The position numbers and the translations under genes are program-made. This document shows, piece by piece, positions 7,819-15,700 of a stretch of DNA of 35,918 nt; within the stretch, counting starts at the first letter, position 1; each line of letters opens with the position of its first letter. The notes below the pieces were generated by a model. It had not been told where the DNA came from and ran no database searches. It saw only the letters and a list, made by a program, of their open reading frames with translations. Source of the DNA: an uncultured Methanomassiliicoccales archaeon (lineage in GTDB: Archaea; Thermoplasmatota; Thermoplasmata; Methanomassiliicoccales; Methanomethylophilaceae); contig CASFYI010000077.1 of NCBI GenBank assembly GCA_949298875.1, forward strand, positions 1-35,918, given 5' to 3'.

Positions 7819-8190
7819 ATGTCCCAGGAATGCGGAGGAGACAAGTTCGGGCAGATGTGCAGTGGCATGGGCGGATTCGCGCCAGACACGCTGAAGGCGA
7901 TCAGGGAGCTGGATCCGTCCTTCATCGACACCCTACACACGATGGACAGGGTGATGGTCGAGGACGGTGCCCTCGACAGGAAGACCAAGAGGCTGATGGC
8001 GCTATCCTGCGTCGCGGTCAGGATGTGCGAGGACTGCGTCTACGCACAGGCGAGGGTGGCCAAGAACTACGGGGCCACCAAGGAGGAGATCCTGGAGGCC
8101 ATCAAGGTGGCCGTCCTCATAGGCGGGGTCCCCTGCTGGTCGGTGGCCAAGAAGGGCATAGCCAGGCTCTTCGCCGAGTGGGACGATTGA
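7819..8190 (+). CDS. Carboxymuconolactone decarboxylase/AhpD-like protein
   Basis: This is a small all-helical protein of 123 residues. The core MCEDCVYAQARVAKNYGATKEEILEAIKVAVLIGGVPCWSVAKKG matches the CMD/AhpD fold. The CEDC pair corresponds to the redox-active CxxC of AhpD, but the usual following His is replaced by Gln or Ala. The N-terminus adds a Cys-containing segment (ECGGDKFGQMCSG) that could bind metal or take part in redox chemistry. A peroxide-defence or thiol-oxidoreductase role is likely but not proven. It ends at TGA. The region just upstream (7728-7806) can form alternative RNA hairpins. Confidence 0.85.
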   Translation: MSQECGGDKFGQMCSGMGGFAPDTLKAIRELDPSFIDTLHTMDRVMVEDGALDRKTKRLMALSCVAVRMCEDCVYAQARVAKNYGATKEEILEAIKVAVLIGGVPCWSVAKKGIARLFAEWDD

Positions 8191-8205
8191 GTCCGTTATA
8201 TCGCC

Positions 8206-8224
8206 GGGGCGGGGCGTCCGCCCC
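8206..8224. terminator. Intergenic GC hairpin between convergent genes
   Basis: GGGGCGG and CCGCCCC form a 7-bp stem with a 5-base loop. It lies between the convergent CMD-like and Eis-like genes. A bidirectional transcription terminator is likely, though no long T-run follows. Confidence 0.45.
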
Positions 8225-8240
8225 ATCCCGGTGACGACCG

Positions 8241-9458
8241 TCACAGATAGTCCGAGATGTACGGGATCTCGTGGATCAGGATCTCGTCCAGGGCCTCCAC
8301 GGCCTCAGGATCGGCCCTCAACCTCTCCAGCCTGGCGAGCTGCGAGGCGGTCATGTACCCCATCAGCATGGTGGTCAGTGATCCGATGGACAGGCTCACC
8401 GTGTAGTCCGGCTCCATGTCCGTCACCTCGGCCCTCCCGCCGTGGAACAGCACGCAGAAGGTCCTGTTGTTCCACTCGAGGAACGAGTCCTCCACCTCGA
8501 ATGCGAACACCACGTCCGCCTCCGCCCCGTCGGTCCTGTAGTCGACGAAGAACTGCTCCACGTCCACGATGCGGGCCATCATGTACGGGCGGATGGTCTC
8601 CGTCACGTTGCCGTCCTCGAGGATGAACGCCATCAGCTCGCTCCTGTAGGTGTATCCTCTGACCTCCTCGATCATGGAGTAGTGGGCGCTGATGTAGTCC
8701 CACAGGCCCCTCTGGGCCTCCATGTTCAGGTAGACCATCTCCTTAACGTGCATGACATCCGCCTTGATCTGGTACACCATGTATCCCTCGGCCACGTCGT
8801 CCTCGCCGTAGTAGATGGCGACGATGGTGTCCTCCTCGTCCCATCTCCAGTACTCCTCCCAGGCCACCCTGTCCCTCAGGATGCATCCGTGGGTCTGGAG
8901 GGCGAACCTCGCGTGGAGGTCCATGAACTCCCTGTCGTCCCATGCCACCCTCCTGACGTATCCGGGGGCCTTCGGCTTCTTCCTGGAGGGGGCGATCTGG
9001 TAGTCCTTCACCTTGTAGGACATCTTGTTGGAGACGATCTCCCAGCCGAAGTGGCGGTAAAGCGGGATGGAGAACGGGTAGAGCAGGGCCAGGGACCTCC
9101 CGCTGGAGCGTATGTACTCGAGGCTGAGCCTCAGCAGCCTCTTCATGAGCCCGCGGCCGGAGTACTCGGGGTACGTGGAGACGCTGGTGACATGGCCGAT
9201 GTCGTACACCTCGCCGTGTATGTTCATCCTCAGGTGGTAGACGGCCACCTGGGACACGAGCTGATCCCCGTCCCAGCATCCGAGGACCTCGGCCCTCTCC
9301 AGCACCGGGAACTTGGACTGCAGGATGTCGTCGTCCCTCCATCCAGCCCTCTGGAGCTCCTCCTCCGTGACCTGGAACGCATAGCGCAGCAGCGAGTTGT
9401 ACTGGTCTATGTCGTCGGTCGTAAGGCTGCGAATCGAGAGCTCCTCGTTCCTGGGCAT
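8241..9458 (-). CDS. Eis-like GNAT N-acetyltransferase
   Basis: This 405-residue protein follows the Eis plan: two fused GNAT domains and a C-terminal sterol-carrier-like domain. The first GNAT has VTSVSTYPEYSGRGLMKRLL (acetyl-CoA loop, about residues 89-108) and YPFSIPLYRHFGWE. The C-terminal part (VEQFFVDYRTDG to LTTMLMGYMTASQLARLERL) fits the SCP2-like domain, and the extreme C-terminus is hydrophobic as in Eis. Eis enzymes acetylate amines on aminoglycosides or proteins; the natural substrate here is unknown. The ATG at 9456-9458 has GAGG upstream and a TATA element at 9478-9491. It is divergent from an MFS exporter, which hints at a shared detoxification role. It ends at TGA. Confidence 0.87.
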   Translation of the reverse strand: MPRNEELSIRSLTTDDIDQYNSLLRYAFQVTEEELQRAGWRDDDILQSKFPVLERAEVLGCWDGDQLVSQVAVYHLRMNIHGEVYDIGHVTSVSTYPEYSGRGLMKRLLRLSLEYIRSSGRSLALLYPFSIPLYRHFGWEIVSNKMSYKVKDYQIAPSRKKPKAPGYVRRVAWDDREFMDLHARFALQTHGCILRDRVAWEEYWRWDEEDTIVAIYYGEDDVAEGYMVYQIKADVMHVKEMVYLNMEAQRGLWDYISAHYSMIEEVRGYTYRSELMAFILEDGNVTETIRPYMMARIVDVEQFFVDYRTDGAEADVVFAFEVEDSFLEWNNRTFCVLFHGGRAEVTDMEPDYTVSLSIGSLTTMLMGYMTASQLARLERLRADPEAVEALDEILIHEIPYISDYL

Positions 9459-9477
9459 GGGTCATCCTCTGGTCGGC

Positions 9478-9491
9478 TTTAGATAAATAGT
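9478..9491 (-). promoter_or_regulatory. TATA box of the Eis-like gene
   Basis: The minus strand reads ACTATTTATCTAAA, about 28 bases upstream of the ATG. Confidence 0.55.
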
Positions 9492-9543
9492 CTGCGAACG
9501 GTCCATCGGAATCCTATTCCTATGCGAATGTCATCCGGATATC

Positions 9544-10941
9544 ATGGGAAGCGGGCGCGGAGGCACGGGTCTTGTCATCACGACGATGACGCTGGTGCTC
9601 CTGATCGACAGTCTGGACGCGTCCATCGTCCAGGTCGCGCTGCCCGAGATGTCCGTGGACCTGGGGATGAGCGTGACGGACGGGGCGTTCGTGGTCGTCG
9701 CGTATCTCTTCCCCCTTGCGGGACTGTGCATCCCGCTCTCCAGGCTGGCGTCCGACGGGAGGGTCCGTCCGATGCTCGTCCTCGGCACGGCCGTTTTCAC
9801 GGTCGCATCGGTGGGATGCGCCATGTCGGGCGACAGGGGCGTCCTGATAGCGTTCAGGTTCGTGCAGGGCCTGGGCGCGGCGATGATGGTGTCTGCCACG
9901 CCCGCGATGTGCACCTCGATGCTGCCGCCGGAGCGGCGCCATATGGGCATGGCCTACATGAACGCCGCCTGCTGCGTGGCGATCATCCTCGGGCCTGCGC
10001 TCGGCGGGCTGATAACCGGCCTGTCTGAGTGGCACTGGATCTTCCTCATCAACGTCCCGGTCGGGGTCATAGTGGTGGCGCTGGCACTGCGGATGCGGGA
10101 GGCATCCCCCAGCAGCATGTCCGGGATGCCGGAGCCGATGCGGGCGGCCGCGATGTTCGTCGCCGTGGCGACGGGCATGGTCGTCCTGGAGCTGTGGACC
10201 GGCGGGCTGTTCGCATGGTACACCGCCGTGCTTGCCGTGATCTGCGTCCTGTCGATTGCCGCATTCCTGGCACTCGGCCGCAGGGGAGCGGAGGGCGAGA
10301 GGCTGATGGACATCCCGCTCCGCGGGAACGGGAGGTATTACGCGATCACCGTCCTGTTCCTGGTCAACAGCATCATCGGATGCGGGGTGATGTATCTCCT
10401 GCCGTACTATCTCACGGGCTCGGCCGGTTATGACACGCTTGCCGCAGGGCTGCTCCTGTCGGTCGCCACGACGGTCTCCGCGGTGTTCTCCATACCTGCC
10501 GGACGTTGGTGCCGCAGATACGGGTGCGCCCTGCCGTCGAACGTCTCGCTCGTGATGAGGGTGGCCTTCTGCGCGATGCTCGCGGTCATAGAGCCGTCCA
10601 TGGGCCTGGCGTTCCTGCTGATGCAGCTGGTCCTGATGGGCGCGTCCTTCGGCATAGCCGGCACCGCGCTGCCGACCAGGATGCAGATCCACGTCGAGGA
10701 GGACCTGAGGCCGTCATCGGCCGCCGTGGTGCTCTTCACGAACTACATCGCCACCGCCCTGGGCGTGGCGGTCTTCGCGCTGCTATTCAAGGCGGCATCC
10801 CCGGGAGGGATGGCGTCGAGCGTCGACGTGATGGACGGGTCGGCCATCCTGGAGGGGACGCACTTCGCCTGCCTCGTCGGAACGGTCATGATGGTGATCT
10901 GTCTGATCGTATCGATGCGGGTCCGCGACCCCAAGGGATGA
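9544..10941 (+). CDS. MFS transporter, DHA2 (14-TM) drug-efflux type
   Basis: This proton-driven multidrug exporter of the major facilitator superfamily has 465 residues and about 14 hydrophobic segments. Family marks are LDASIVQVALPEM in TM1 (the DHA2 motif LDxTIVNVALP), RFVQGLGAAMM, and the motif C region ILGPALGGLITG followed by WHWIFLINVPVG, diagnostic for DHA2. The ATG at 9544 opens a transcript divergent from the Eis-like acetyltransferase with an 85-base shared upstream region. It ends at TGA, followed by a hairpin at 10971-10990. Substrates cannot be told from sequence. Confidence 0.92.
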   Translation: MGSGRGGTGLVITTMTLVLLIDSLDASIVQVALPEMSVDLGMSVTDGAFVVVAYLFPLAGLCIPLSRLASDGRVRPMLVLGTAVFTVASVGCAMSGDRGVLIAFRFVQGLGAAMMVSATPAMCTSMLPPERRHMGMAYMNAACCVAIILGPALGGLITGLSEWHWIFLINVPVGVIVVALALRMREASPSSMSGMPEPMRAAAMFVAVATGMVVLELWTGGLFAWYTAVLAVICVLSIAAFLALGRRGAEGERLMDIPLRGNGRYYAITVLFLVNSIIGCGVMYLLPYYLTGSAGYDTLAAGLLLSVATTVSAVFSIPAGRWCRRYGCALPSNVSLVMRVAFCAMLAVIEPSMGLAFLLMQLVLMGASFGIAGTALPTRMQIHVEEDLRPSSAAVVLFTNYIATALGVAVFALLFKAASPGGMASSVDVMDGSAILEGTHFACLVGTVMMVICLIVSMRVRDPKG

Positions 10942-10970
10942 TGTGCCAGAAATCGTGGAAGCGGTTTCGT

Positions 10971-10990
10971 GCCGGGGCGTGCGCCCCGGC
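10971..10990. terminator. Bidirectional GC hairpin terminator
   Basis: GCCGGGGC pairs with GCCCCGGC around a 4-base loop. It lies between the convergent MFS and AGCS genes and very likely ends both transcripts. Confidence 0.5.
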
Positions 10991-11001
10991 TGTTGTCATC
11001 G

Positions 11002-12417
11002 TCAGTCCCAGGACGAGATACCGGAGTCGTCGGACAGGCATTCCTTGCGGAACACGGGCTCCTCGATCCCGGCCTTCTTCTGGGCACGGTAATCTCTGTA
11101 CGCTTCCAGCCCGCGCTTGGCCAGACGCACCATGATGTACGTGTTGAACAGCGCGCACACCGCCAGCAGGATGTCCATGAAGATCGTCATCTCGTCGGAT
11201 GCGAAGAAGCAGGACAGGAAGACGACCGCCAGGAGGAACAGCTTCATCGCGATGGACGCGGCCTTGCTGTCCTTGATCAGCATCAGGTTCCCCTCCCCGA
11301 TGACGACATCGGAGATCAGGCAGGTGAACGCGAATATGAACATGAACACCGCCACCACGTAGGGCGCGATCGATCCGATGGTGTCGGAGAAGATGGCCTG
11401 GAGGACGGGGATGGAATCCTCGCCGGCGCCGATGTACATGCCGTGGAGGACGTCGAAGTCCGCATAGGACAGGACGACCAGGGCGGTCATGGTGCTCACG
11501 AGGGTGTCGATGAGGACGCCGAAGGACTGGGTGTAGGCCTGGGCGACGGGGTGCTTCACGTCGGCCATGGCGGACAGGTTGGTGATGGTACCGATACCGG
11601 ACTCGTTGGACCAGACCCCTCTCCTCATGCCGTTCATCAGGGCGACCCCGATGCCTCCTCCGACGAGGGCGGGGGCGTTGAGGGCGTACTCGAAGATGGT
11701 GCCGAAGGCGTGGATGACCCCTGCGGGAGCAAGGACCATGGATACGATGCAGATGATGAACCAGCAGATCGCCATCGCGGGGACGATCTTCACGGAGAGG
11801 TCGGCGACCCTGTAGACGCCGCCGATCAGGATGAGGCCGGTGACGAGGGTGAGGACTATGGCGAACACGAGGTGGGTCCACTCGTAGTCGAAGGCGCCCT
11901 GGACGGCCTCGGACATGCTGATGACCTCGCCGGACACGAATCCGAGGAGGTACATCATGATCATGACGAAGGCGGCGACCATGCCGAGCTTCTTCATGCC
12001 CAGTCCGTGGAACAGGGTGTACGCGGGACCTCCGCGGAATCCGCCGTTCTCCTTGGGGACCTTGTAGATCTGACCGATGATGGTCTCCAGGAAGCTGGTG
12101 GCCATACCGATCCCGGCGAAGACCCACATCCAGAGGATGGCTCCGGGGCCTCCGACGAGGAGAGCCATGATCGGTCCGGTGATGTTGCCCACGCCGATGC
12201 GTGAGCCCATGCTCATGCAGAATACCTGGAAGGACGAGAGCTTGTTCTCGCTGCTCGCCTTGTCACGTTTGAACGTGTTGCGTGCCATCTCGCCGAGCGA
12301 GGTGACCTGGAGGCCCCTGAGGGCGACGGTCGCGAACAGTCCGACCCCGATGATCAGGACGAACGCGATGTACCAGATGTACTCGTCGACGAAGTCGAGA
12401 ATTCCGATAAAATCCAA
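11002..12417 (-). CDS. agcS: Alanine/glycine:cation symporter (AGCS family)
   Basis: This sodium-coupled amino-acid importer has 471 residues and about 11 membrane helices. The signature region SRIGVGNITGPIMALLVGGPGAILWMWVFA (about residues 72-101) matches the AGCS core, as do FRGGPAYTL, GVWSNESGIGT and the late FAFTCLISD. The usual Ala/Gly substrates are assumed. The start is a TTG at 12415-12417; no ATG or GTG lies nearby in frame, and the TATA element at 12445-12452 is about 31 bases upstream, so this is probably a leaderless TTG start. It ends at TGA. The small winged-helix gene upstream may regulate it. Confidence 0.92.
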   Translation of the reverse strand: MDFIGILDFVDEYIWYIAFVLIIGVGLFATVALRGLQVTSLGEMARNTFKRDKASSENKLSSFQVFCMSMGSRIGVGNITGPIMALLVGGPGAILWMWVFAGIGMATSFLETIIGQIYKVPKENGGFRGGPAYTLFHGLGMKKLGMVAAFVMIMMYLLGFVSGEVISMSEAVQGAFDYEWTHLVFAIVLTLVTGLILIGGVYRVADLSVKIVPAMAICWFIICIVSMVLAPAGVIHAFGTIFEYALNAPALVGGGIGVALMNGMRRGVWSNESGIGTITNLSAMADVKHPVAQAYTQSFGVLIDTLVSTMTALVVLSYADFDVLHGMYIGAGEDSIPVLQAIFSDTIGSIAPYVVAVFMFIFAFTCLISDVVIGEGNLMLIKDSKAASIAMKLFLLAVVFLSCFFASDEMTIFMDILLAVCALFNTYIMVRLAKRGLEAYRDYRAQKKAGIEEPVFRKECLSDDSGISSWD

Positions 12418-12444
12418 ATGACCACTGATACGAGGACACTTTAT

Positions 12445-12452
12445 CCATATAA
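12445..12452 (-). promoter_or_regulatory. TATA box of agcS
   Basis: The minus strand reads TTATATGG within a longer A/T stretch (12439-12453), at the right distance for a leaderless TTG start. Confidence 0.6.
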
Positions 12453-12532
12453 GTGCCTATGGAACCCTTCGGAGTTTACGGAGGGTCTGGCACCGTGGCA
12501 ACGGGCGGTCTGACCCCGATCAGATAGTCCCC

Positions 12533-12862
12533 TCACTCCTCGTCAGTCGGCCAGAGCAGCAGGCGGATCTTCTGGCTTGGGGAGTTCGGGGATCCCGGCT
12601 GGGTGTATCCCACGAGACCGATGGCCATCATGAACTTGATTTCCCTGCGAAGGTAAGAAGGGGGTGATCTGTAACCCATGATATCGGAGATTTCTCTGAT
12701 ACTCATCTCTCCGTTCTCCTCCAGGATGGTTTTGACCCGTATCACGACCTCCTCACGTGTCGGTCTCCTGGCCTCCCCATGGTCAATGGGTTCCGATCTT
12801 GCGGTTCCGGTATCAGAGCGTGAGTGGGCTGGTTCCGAGCTCTTGTTCTTTTCGGATTCCAT
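12533..12862 (-). CDS. Small winged-helix DNA-binding protein
   Basis: This is a protein of 109 residues with a disordered, charged N-terminus (about 35 residues). A helix-turn-helix follows: EVVIRVKTILEENGEMSIREISDIMGYRSPPSYLRREIKFMMAIGLVGYTQPG. The order helix, turn, recognition helix and wing suggests a transcription regulator, but no named family can be assigned. Its ATG lies in A/T-rich DNA. Codon use looks less GC-biased than the neighbours. It ends at TGA and lies upstream of agcS on the same strand, separated by 115 bases, which makes control of agcS possible. Confidence 0.7.
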   Translation of the reverse strand: MESEKNKSSEPAHSRSDTGTARSEPIDHGEARRPTREEVVIRVKTILEENGEMSIREISDIMGYRSPPSYLRREIKFMMAIGLVGYTQPGSPNSPSQKIRLLLWPTDEE

Positions 12863-12952
12863 GCATTCGTTTTAAACTTCCATACTTAATTACTTTTCCA
12901 ATATCGAATGGCATTATCCCAGGATTCTTCTATCACGTCTAGTTGTTAGGCC

Positions 12953-13030
12953 CTACTCTTACTCTGACTCTTACTCTGACTACACGTATGACAAAGTAAG
13001 AGTACGAGTCAAAGTAGCGCAGAAGAGTAG
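12953..13030. repeat. Hexamer array forming an imperfect inverted repeat
   Basis: The left arm (12953-12983) is built from hexamers ACTCTT and ACTCTG; the 12-mer ACTCTTACTCTG occurs twice in tandem (12955-12966, 12967-12978). The right arm (12993-13016) holds AGT-headed hexamers on the same strand. Against the reverse complement of the left arm, about 18 of 22 positions match. A further AGTAGG follows near 13026. It lies between the winged-helix gene and the terminator of the hydrolase gene. It is not a CRISPR: units are 6 bp with no spacers. Confidence 0.7.
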
Positions 13031-13057
13031 GAATCGTGCAGAAGGGGAGATGTTTGC

Positions 13058-13086
13058 ACCGCCCCGCCTCTGACGGGCAGGGCGGC
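13058..13086 (-). terminator. Hairpin terminator of the hydrolase gene
   Basis: CCGCCC (13060-13065) pairs with GGGCGG (13080-13085), with an inner GCC/GGC stem. It lies just downstream of the hydrolase TGA. Confidence 0.45.
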
Positions 13087-13097
13087 GTGATAGGCGA

Positions 13098-14444
13098 TCA
13101 CTCACCGAGGATGAACCCGGCGATGTCCTCGATGACCTGCCCGTCCACGTGTCCGCGCTGGTTGTATTCTAGCGACGTTCCGGCGTAAGGTCCCTCGGAT
13201 GCGATGAACGGGTGGCCCAGGCCGTCGTAGAGGATGAACCCGGCGTCGGGGTCGTCCCCGAGGGCCTCCTCCCACATGGCGTAGTCGACATCGGCGTACA
13301 CCTGGAAGTCCGCCCCTCCCTGGAGGAACAGCATGGGCACGTCGAGGCCCTCGGCTATGGCGACCTCGTCGATCGAGTCCAGGCTCCAGATGTAGTATCC
13401 GCTCTGGTCGAAGACTGTGACGGACGCGCGCTGCTCGTCGGTCATGCCGGCGAGGGAATCGGCCACCGCCAGCTGGGAGTCTATGTACTGGCGGTAGACG
13501 TCCGCGTCCGACAGCTGGCTGTACTGCGCCCAGAGCTGGTCGGCCAGTATGTCGGTCAGATCCCTGGGGCTCCCTGCGAGGGAGACGAATCCGTCGCAGA
13601 GGCCGTCGCACCTGTCGACGATGTACGGGGCGAGCATCCCGCCCATGCTGTGTCCGATCAGGTACACCCTCTCGTACCCCATCCCCTTGAGCATGGCGAT
13701 GGCGGCGACCGCGTCGTCCACGGTCTCGTCGTCGATCGTGGCGTACGCCGGGTCCTCGCAGAACCCGGAGCCGTAGACGTAGGTCCTCTTGTCGTAGGTC
13801 AGTACGTCGATCCCGTGCGACGCTAGCCCGCGGGCGATGTCGCGGTACGGCTTGTTGACGGCGGTGGTACCGTCGCGGTCGTTGGGTCCGGAGCCGTGCA
13901 CTATGACGGCGGCCACATCATGTCCCGAGTCGGCGGAGCTGGTCACGGTCCCGGGGAGGGGGTATCCGGTTCCGGCGTCGACGACGGCGTCCGTCTCGAC
14001 GAGGCCCTCCGGGAGGGGATCGGCGCCTTCGGGCTCGTAGTAGCCGAGGAAGAGGCCGACGATACTGTCGTCGTTCGCGAAGGTCACGGTGAGCAGCAGG
14101 CCCCATTCGGAATGCCTGCAGTACGTCTGGGTTATGGTGTTGGCATCGGACGTGGACGCCTTGGACTCCTCTATCGTCTCGAAGTCCCCGATGCCGTAGG
14201 TGTACTGCGTCCAGATCGCTTCAAGCCCTGCGGCGCTCCCGAGGGTGGCCTGCAGGACGGGGTCGCACGAGTCGTAGAACGTCTCGAACTCGCCGTCCTC
14301 GAGCAGTCCGACTGCGACGGAGGCGCGGTCGTCGGCGTCCGGCCCATCCTCCTTTCCATCATCCAGGAGGAAGTGCGTTGCCGCCAGTGCGGCGATCACG
14401 ACTACGGCGACCAATGCTATGGTCACAAGGTTCCTGGTCTTCAT
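13098..14444 (-). CDS. Exported alpha/beta hydrolase with DUF3887-like domain
   Basis: This protein of 448 residues has one N-terminal hydrophobic segment (LVTIALVAVVVIAALAATHF), a signal or anchor, so the bulk is outside the cell. Residues of about 45-130 form a DUF3887-like domain (VGLLEDGEFETFYDSCDPVLQATL). The second half is a serine hydrolase: AAVIVHGSGPNDRDGT (oxyanion region), GHSMGGMLAP (nucleophile elbow), LQGGADFQV (acid region) and DGLGHPF (catalytic His). Family members act as esterases or peptidases; the substrate is unknown. The ATG at 14442-14444 opens the signal sequence. It ends at TGA and has a hairpin terminator. The pI-lowering excess of Asp and Glu in the mature part is notable. 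Confidence 0.83.
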   Translation of the reverse strand: MKTRNLVTIALVAVVVIAALAATHFLLDDGKEDGPDADDRASVAVGLLEDGEFETFYDSCDPVLQATLGSAAGLEAIWTQYTYGIGDFETIEESKASTSDANTITQTYCRHSEWGLLLTVTFANDDSIVGLFLGYYEPEGADPLPEGLVETDAVVDAGTGYPLPGTVTSSADSGHDVAAVIVHGSGPNDRDGTTAVNKPYRDIARGLASHGIDVLTYDKRTYVYGSGFCEDPAYATIDDETVDDAVAAIAMLKGMGYERVYLIGHSMGGMLAPYIVDRCDGLCDGFVSLAGSPRDLTDILADQLWAQYSQLSDADVYRQYIDSQLAVADSLAGMTDEQRASVTVFDQSGYYIWSLDSIDEVAIAEGLDVPMLFLQGGADFQVYADVDYAMWEEALGDDPDAGFILYDGLGHPFIASEGPYAGTSLEYNQRGHVDGQVIEDIAGFILGE

Positions 14445-14512
14445 CGGAGGATGGAATCGGGACACGGGCTTAGAACGATTCGGTGGACCTTCCAAAGCAT
14501 CGAACGGGTTTC

Positions 14513-14532
14513 CGCCCGCCCGCAGGCGGGCG
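14513..14532 (-). terminator. Hairpin terminator after the DUF1508 gene
   Basis: CGCCCGC (14513-14519) pairs with GCGGGCG (14526-14532) over a 6-base loop, just after the DUF1508 TGA. Confidence 0.45.
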
Positions 14533-14538
14533 CGATGT

Positions 14539-14916
14539 TCACTCCGGCTCCTGCACCACGATCTCCGCATCCGGCGCGTGGGCCCCGATACTCCTTATGC
14601 CCTTCAGACAGGACGCCTTGTCGGCGTACGCCTGGGACGCCGCGATGATCTCGCCGTTGCTCGCCTTCAGCCTGAATCTGATCTTGCCGGCCACGTCGGT
14701 GTACATCTCGTACTTGGGGCACTTCACCTGCTCGTATCCCTCGACGGTCTGGTCCTCGATGTCCACGGCGCAGTTGGTGCGGACGCTCTCGGCACCGGCC
14801 TTGCAGGTTGCCAGTGACTTGTACACCTGCGAGGTGCAGATGACCTGGCCGTTGTTCGCAATCAGGTTGAACATGTATCCGCCGTCGGCGGTGGGCTTGA
14901 TGCCGAACTTTCCCAT
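14539..14916 (-). CDS. DUF1508 (YegP-like) tandem-repeat protein
   Basis: This is a small protein of 125 residues made of two DUF1508 repeats. Repeat 1 is GYMFNLIANNGQVICTSQVYKSLATCKAGAESVRTN and repeat 2 is IRFRLKASNGEIIAASQAYADKASCLKGIRSI. Each has the F-x-L-x-A-x-N/S-G-x-I-I-x-x-S-x-x-Y pattern. Bacterial YegP-like proteins are cytosolic and of unclear function. The ATG at 14914-14916 has AAGGTGAT upstream; TATA elements lie at 14953-14972. It ends at TGA. Confidence 0.86.
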   Translation of the reverse strand: MGKFGIKPTADGGYMFNLIANNGQVICTSQVYKSLATCKAGAESVRTNCAVDIEDQTVEGYEQVKCPKYEMYTDVAGKIRFRLKASNGEIIAASQAYADKASCLKGIRSIGAHAPDAEIVVQEPE

Positions 14917-14952
14917 TCCAATCACCTTGGAAAAGGAATCGTTCGGTGGGTG

Positions 14953-14972
14953 TTTAAATACTGTTTAAATAT
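14953..14972 (-). promoter_or_regulatory. Double TATA element of the DUF1508 gene
   Basis: Two nearby TTTAAAT blocks (14953-14960 and 14964-14972). The nearer one is well placed for a start about 15 bases before the ribosome binding site. Confidence 0.55.
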
Positions 14973-15157
14973 GGTTAATAAAGGTGAGAGCCGGCATCGA
15001 ATCTCTCGCGGAATCGCGATAACATGGTGATTCCCAGGGTCCGAACGGGCCATCCGATCCCGGGGGCGGACGTGTCTTTAAATATCATGGGGACGGAGAC
15101 GAAACGGCAATCGGAGAACGACGCGAGAATCATCGTCAAGAGATGGGATGATGAAAA

Positions 15158-15269
15158 TGGTCCCCACCCCCTGATTTGAACAGGGGACCTGCTGATTTCA
15201 GCGGCTGTATCGGTTTCTTCCGAAGACACTCTACAGTCAGCCGCTCTAGCCAGTCTGAGCTAGGTGGGG
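15158..15269 (-). tRNA. tRNA-Tyr (GTA) with intron and encoded CCA
   Basis: The acceptor stem is CCCCACC/GGTGGGG (C1-G72, the archaeal Tyr identity pair), with A73 as discriminator and CCA encoded at 15160-15158. The D-arm is GCTC-10 bases-GAGC; the T-arm is CCCTG-TTCAAAT-CAGGG. The anticodon stem GCTGA/TCAGC carries the loop CTGTAGA with anticodon GTA. An intron of about 34 bases (about 15197-15230) follows position 37. Inside it TACAG can pair with CTGTA of the anticodon loop, as in a bulge-helix-bulge substrate for archaeal splicing endonuclease. The exact splice points may shift by one base. Confidence 0.93.
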
Positions 15270-15290
15270 ACGATTTTGGGATACCGCCCT

Positions 15291-15301
15291 CTTATTTAAA
15301 G
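15291..15301 (-). promoter_or_regulatory. TATA box of tRNA-Tyr
   Basis: The minus strand reads CTTTAAATAAG, about 27 bases before the mature 5' end. Confidence 0.65.
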
Positions 15302-15318
15302 TTAATCTGTCTCTCCCC

Positions 15319-15639
15319 TCACTCGAGGAAACCGTCGAAACCAGACATGTCGAACACGTCCCTGACGTTGGCCGAGGAGTTGACGATCCTCAGCCTCTCG
15401 GGGCATCCGGAGGACTTGTTCAGCGTGAGGATCGCCCTGAGGCCGGCGGAGGAGATGTACTCCAGCCTCTCGAGGTCGAGCACGATCCTCCTGCCGTCGC
15501 AGAGGGCCTGCGCCTTCTGCAGGAACTCGGGGGATGTGACGGTGTCCAGCCTGCCGGCGAGGGTTATGACGATGTTCCCGCCGTCCTCGCCGCTCGAGAC
15601 GGTCAACGGCTCATTCGATTGATTCTTCCTGCCGAACAT
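15319..15639 (-). CDS. STAS-domain protein, anti-anti-sigma-factor type
   Basis: This is a single STAS domain (106 residues) resembling SpoIIAA/RsbV: VITLAGRLDTVTSPEFLQKAQAL, then IVLDLERLEYISSAGLRAILTLNK. The Ser in YISSAGLR is the site that an anti-sigma kinase phosphorylates and a SpoIIE-type phosphatase restores in bacteria. Two such phosphatases are encoded at 24096-28119. No HATPase kinase is visible in this window. The ATG at 15637-15639 is chosen because the preceding codons show no STAS similarity; a TATA-like element lies at 15676-15686. It ends at TGA. Confidence 0.88.
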   Translation of the reverse strand: MFGRKNQSNEPLTVSSGEDGGNIVITLAGRLDTVTSPEFLQKAQALCDGRRIVLDLERLEYISSAGLRAILTLNKSSGCPERLRIVNSSANVRDVFDMSGFDGFLE

Positions 15640-15700
15640 CCTCTCAGCTCCGACGACGGTTGTAAGGACGTCATCAAGATAAAACCGATTCCCGTGGCCG

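Noticed and set aside
12953-13030. CRISPR array
   Set aside because: The repeat unit is 6 bp, there are no spacers and no cas genes nearby.
14922-15053. 43-codon frame between tRNA-Tyr and the DUF1508 gene
   Set aside because: It has a well-placed TATA element but no recognisable features and overlaps the DUF1508 promoter; reported only as a possible small-RNA locus.
15147-15175. C/D-box small RNA (ATGATGA and CTGA on the plus strand)
   Set aside because: The boxes overlap the antisense strand of tRNA-Tyr and lack a convincing second C'/D' pair; likely chance.
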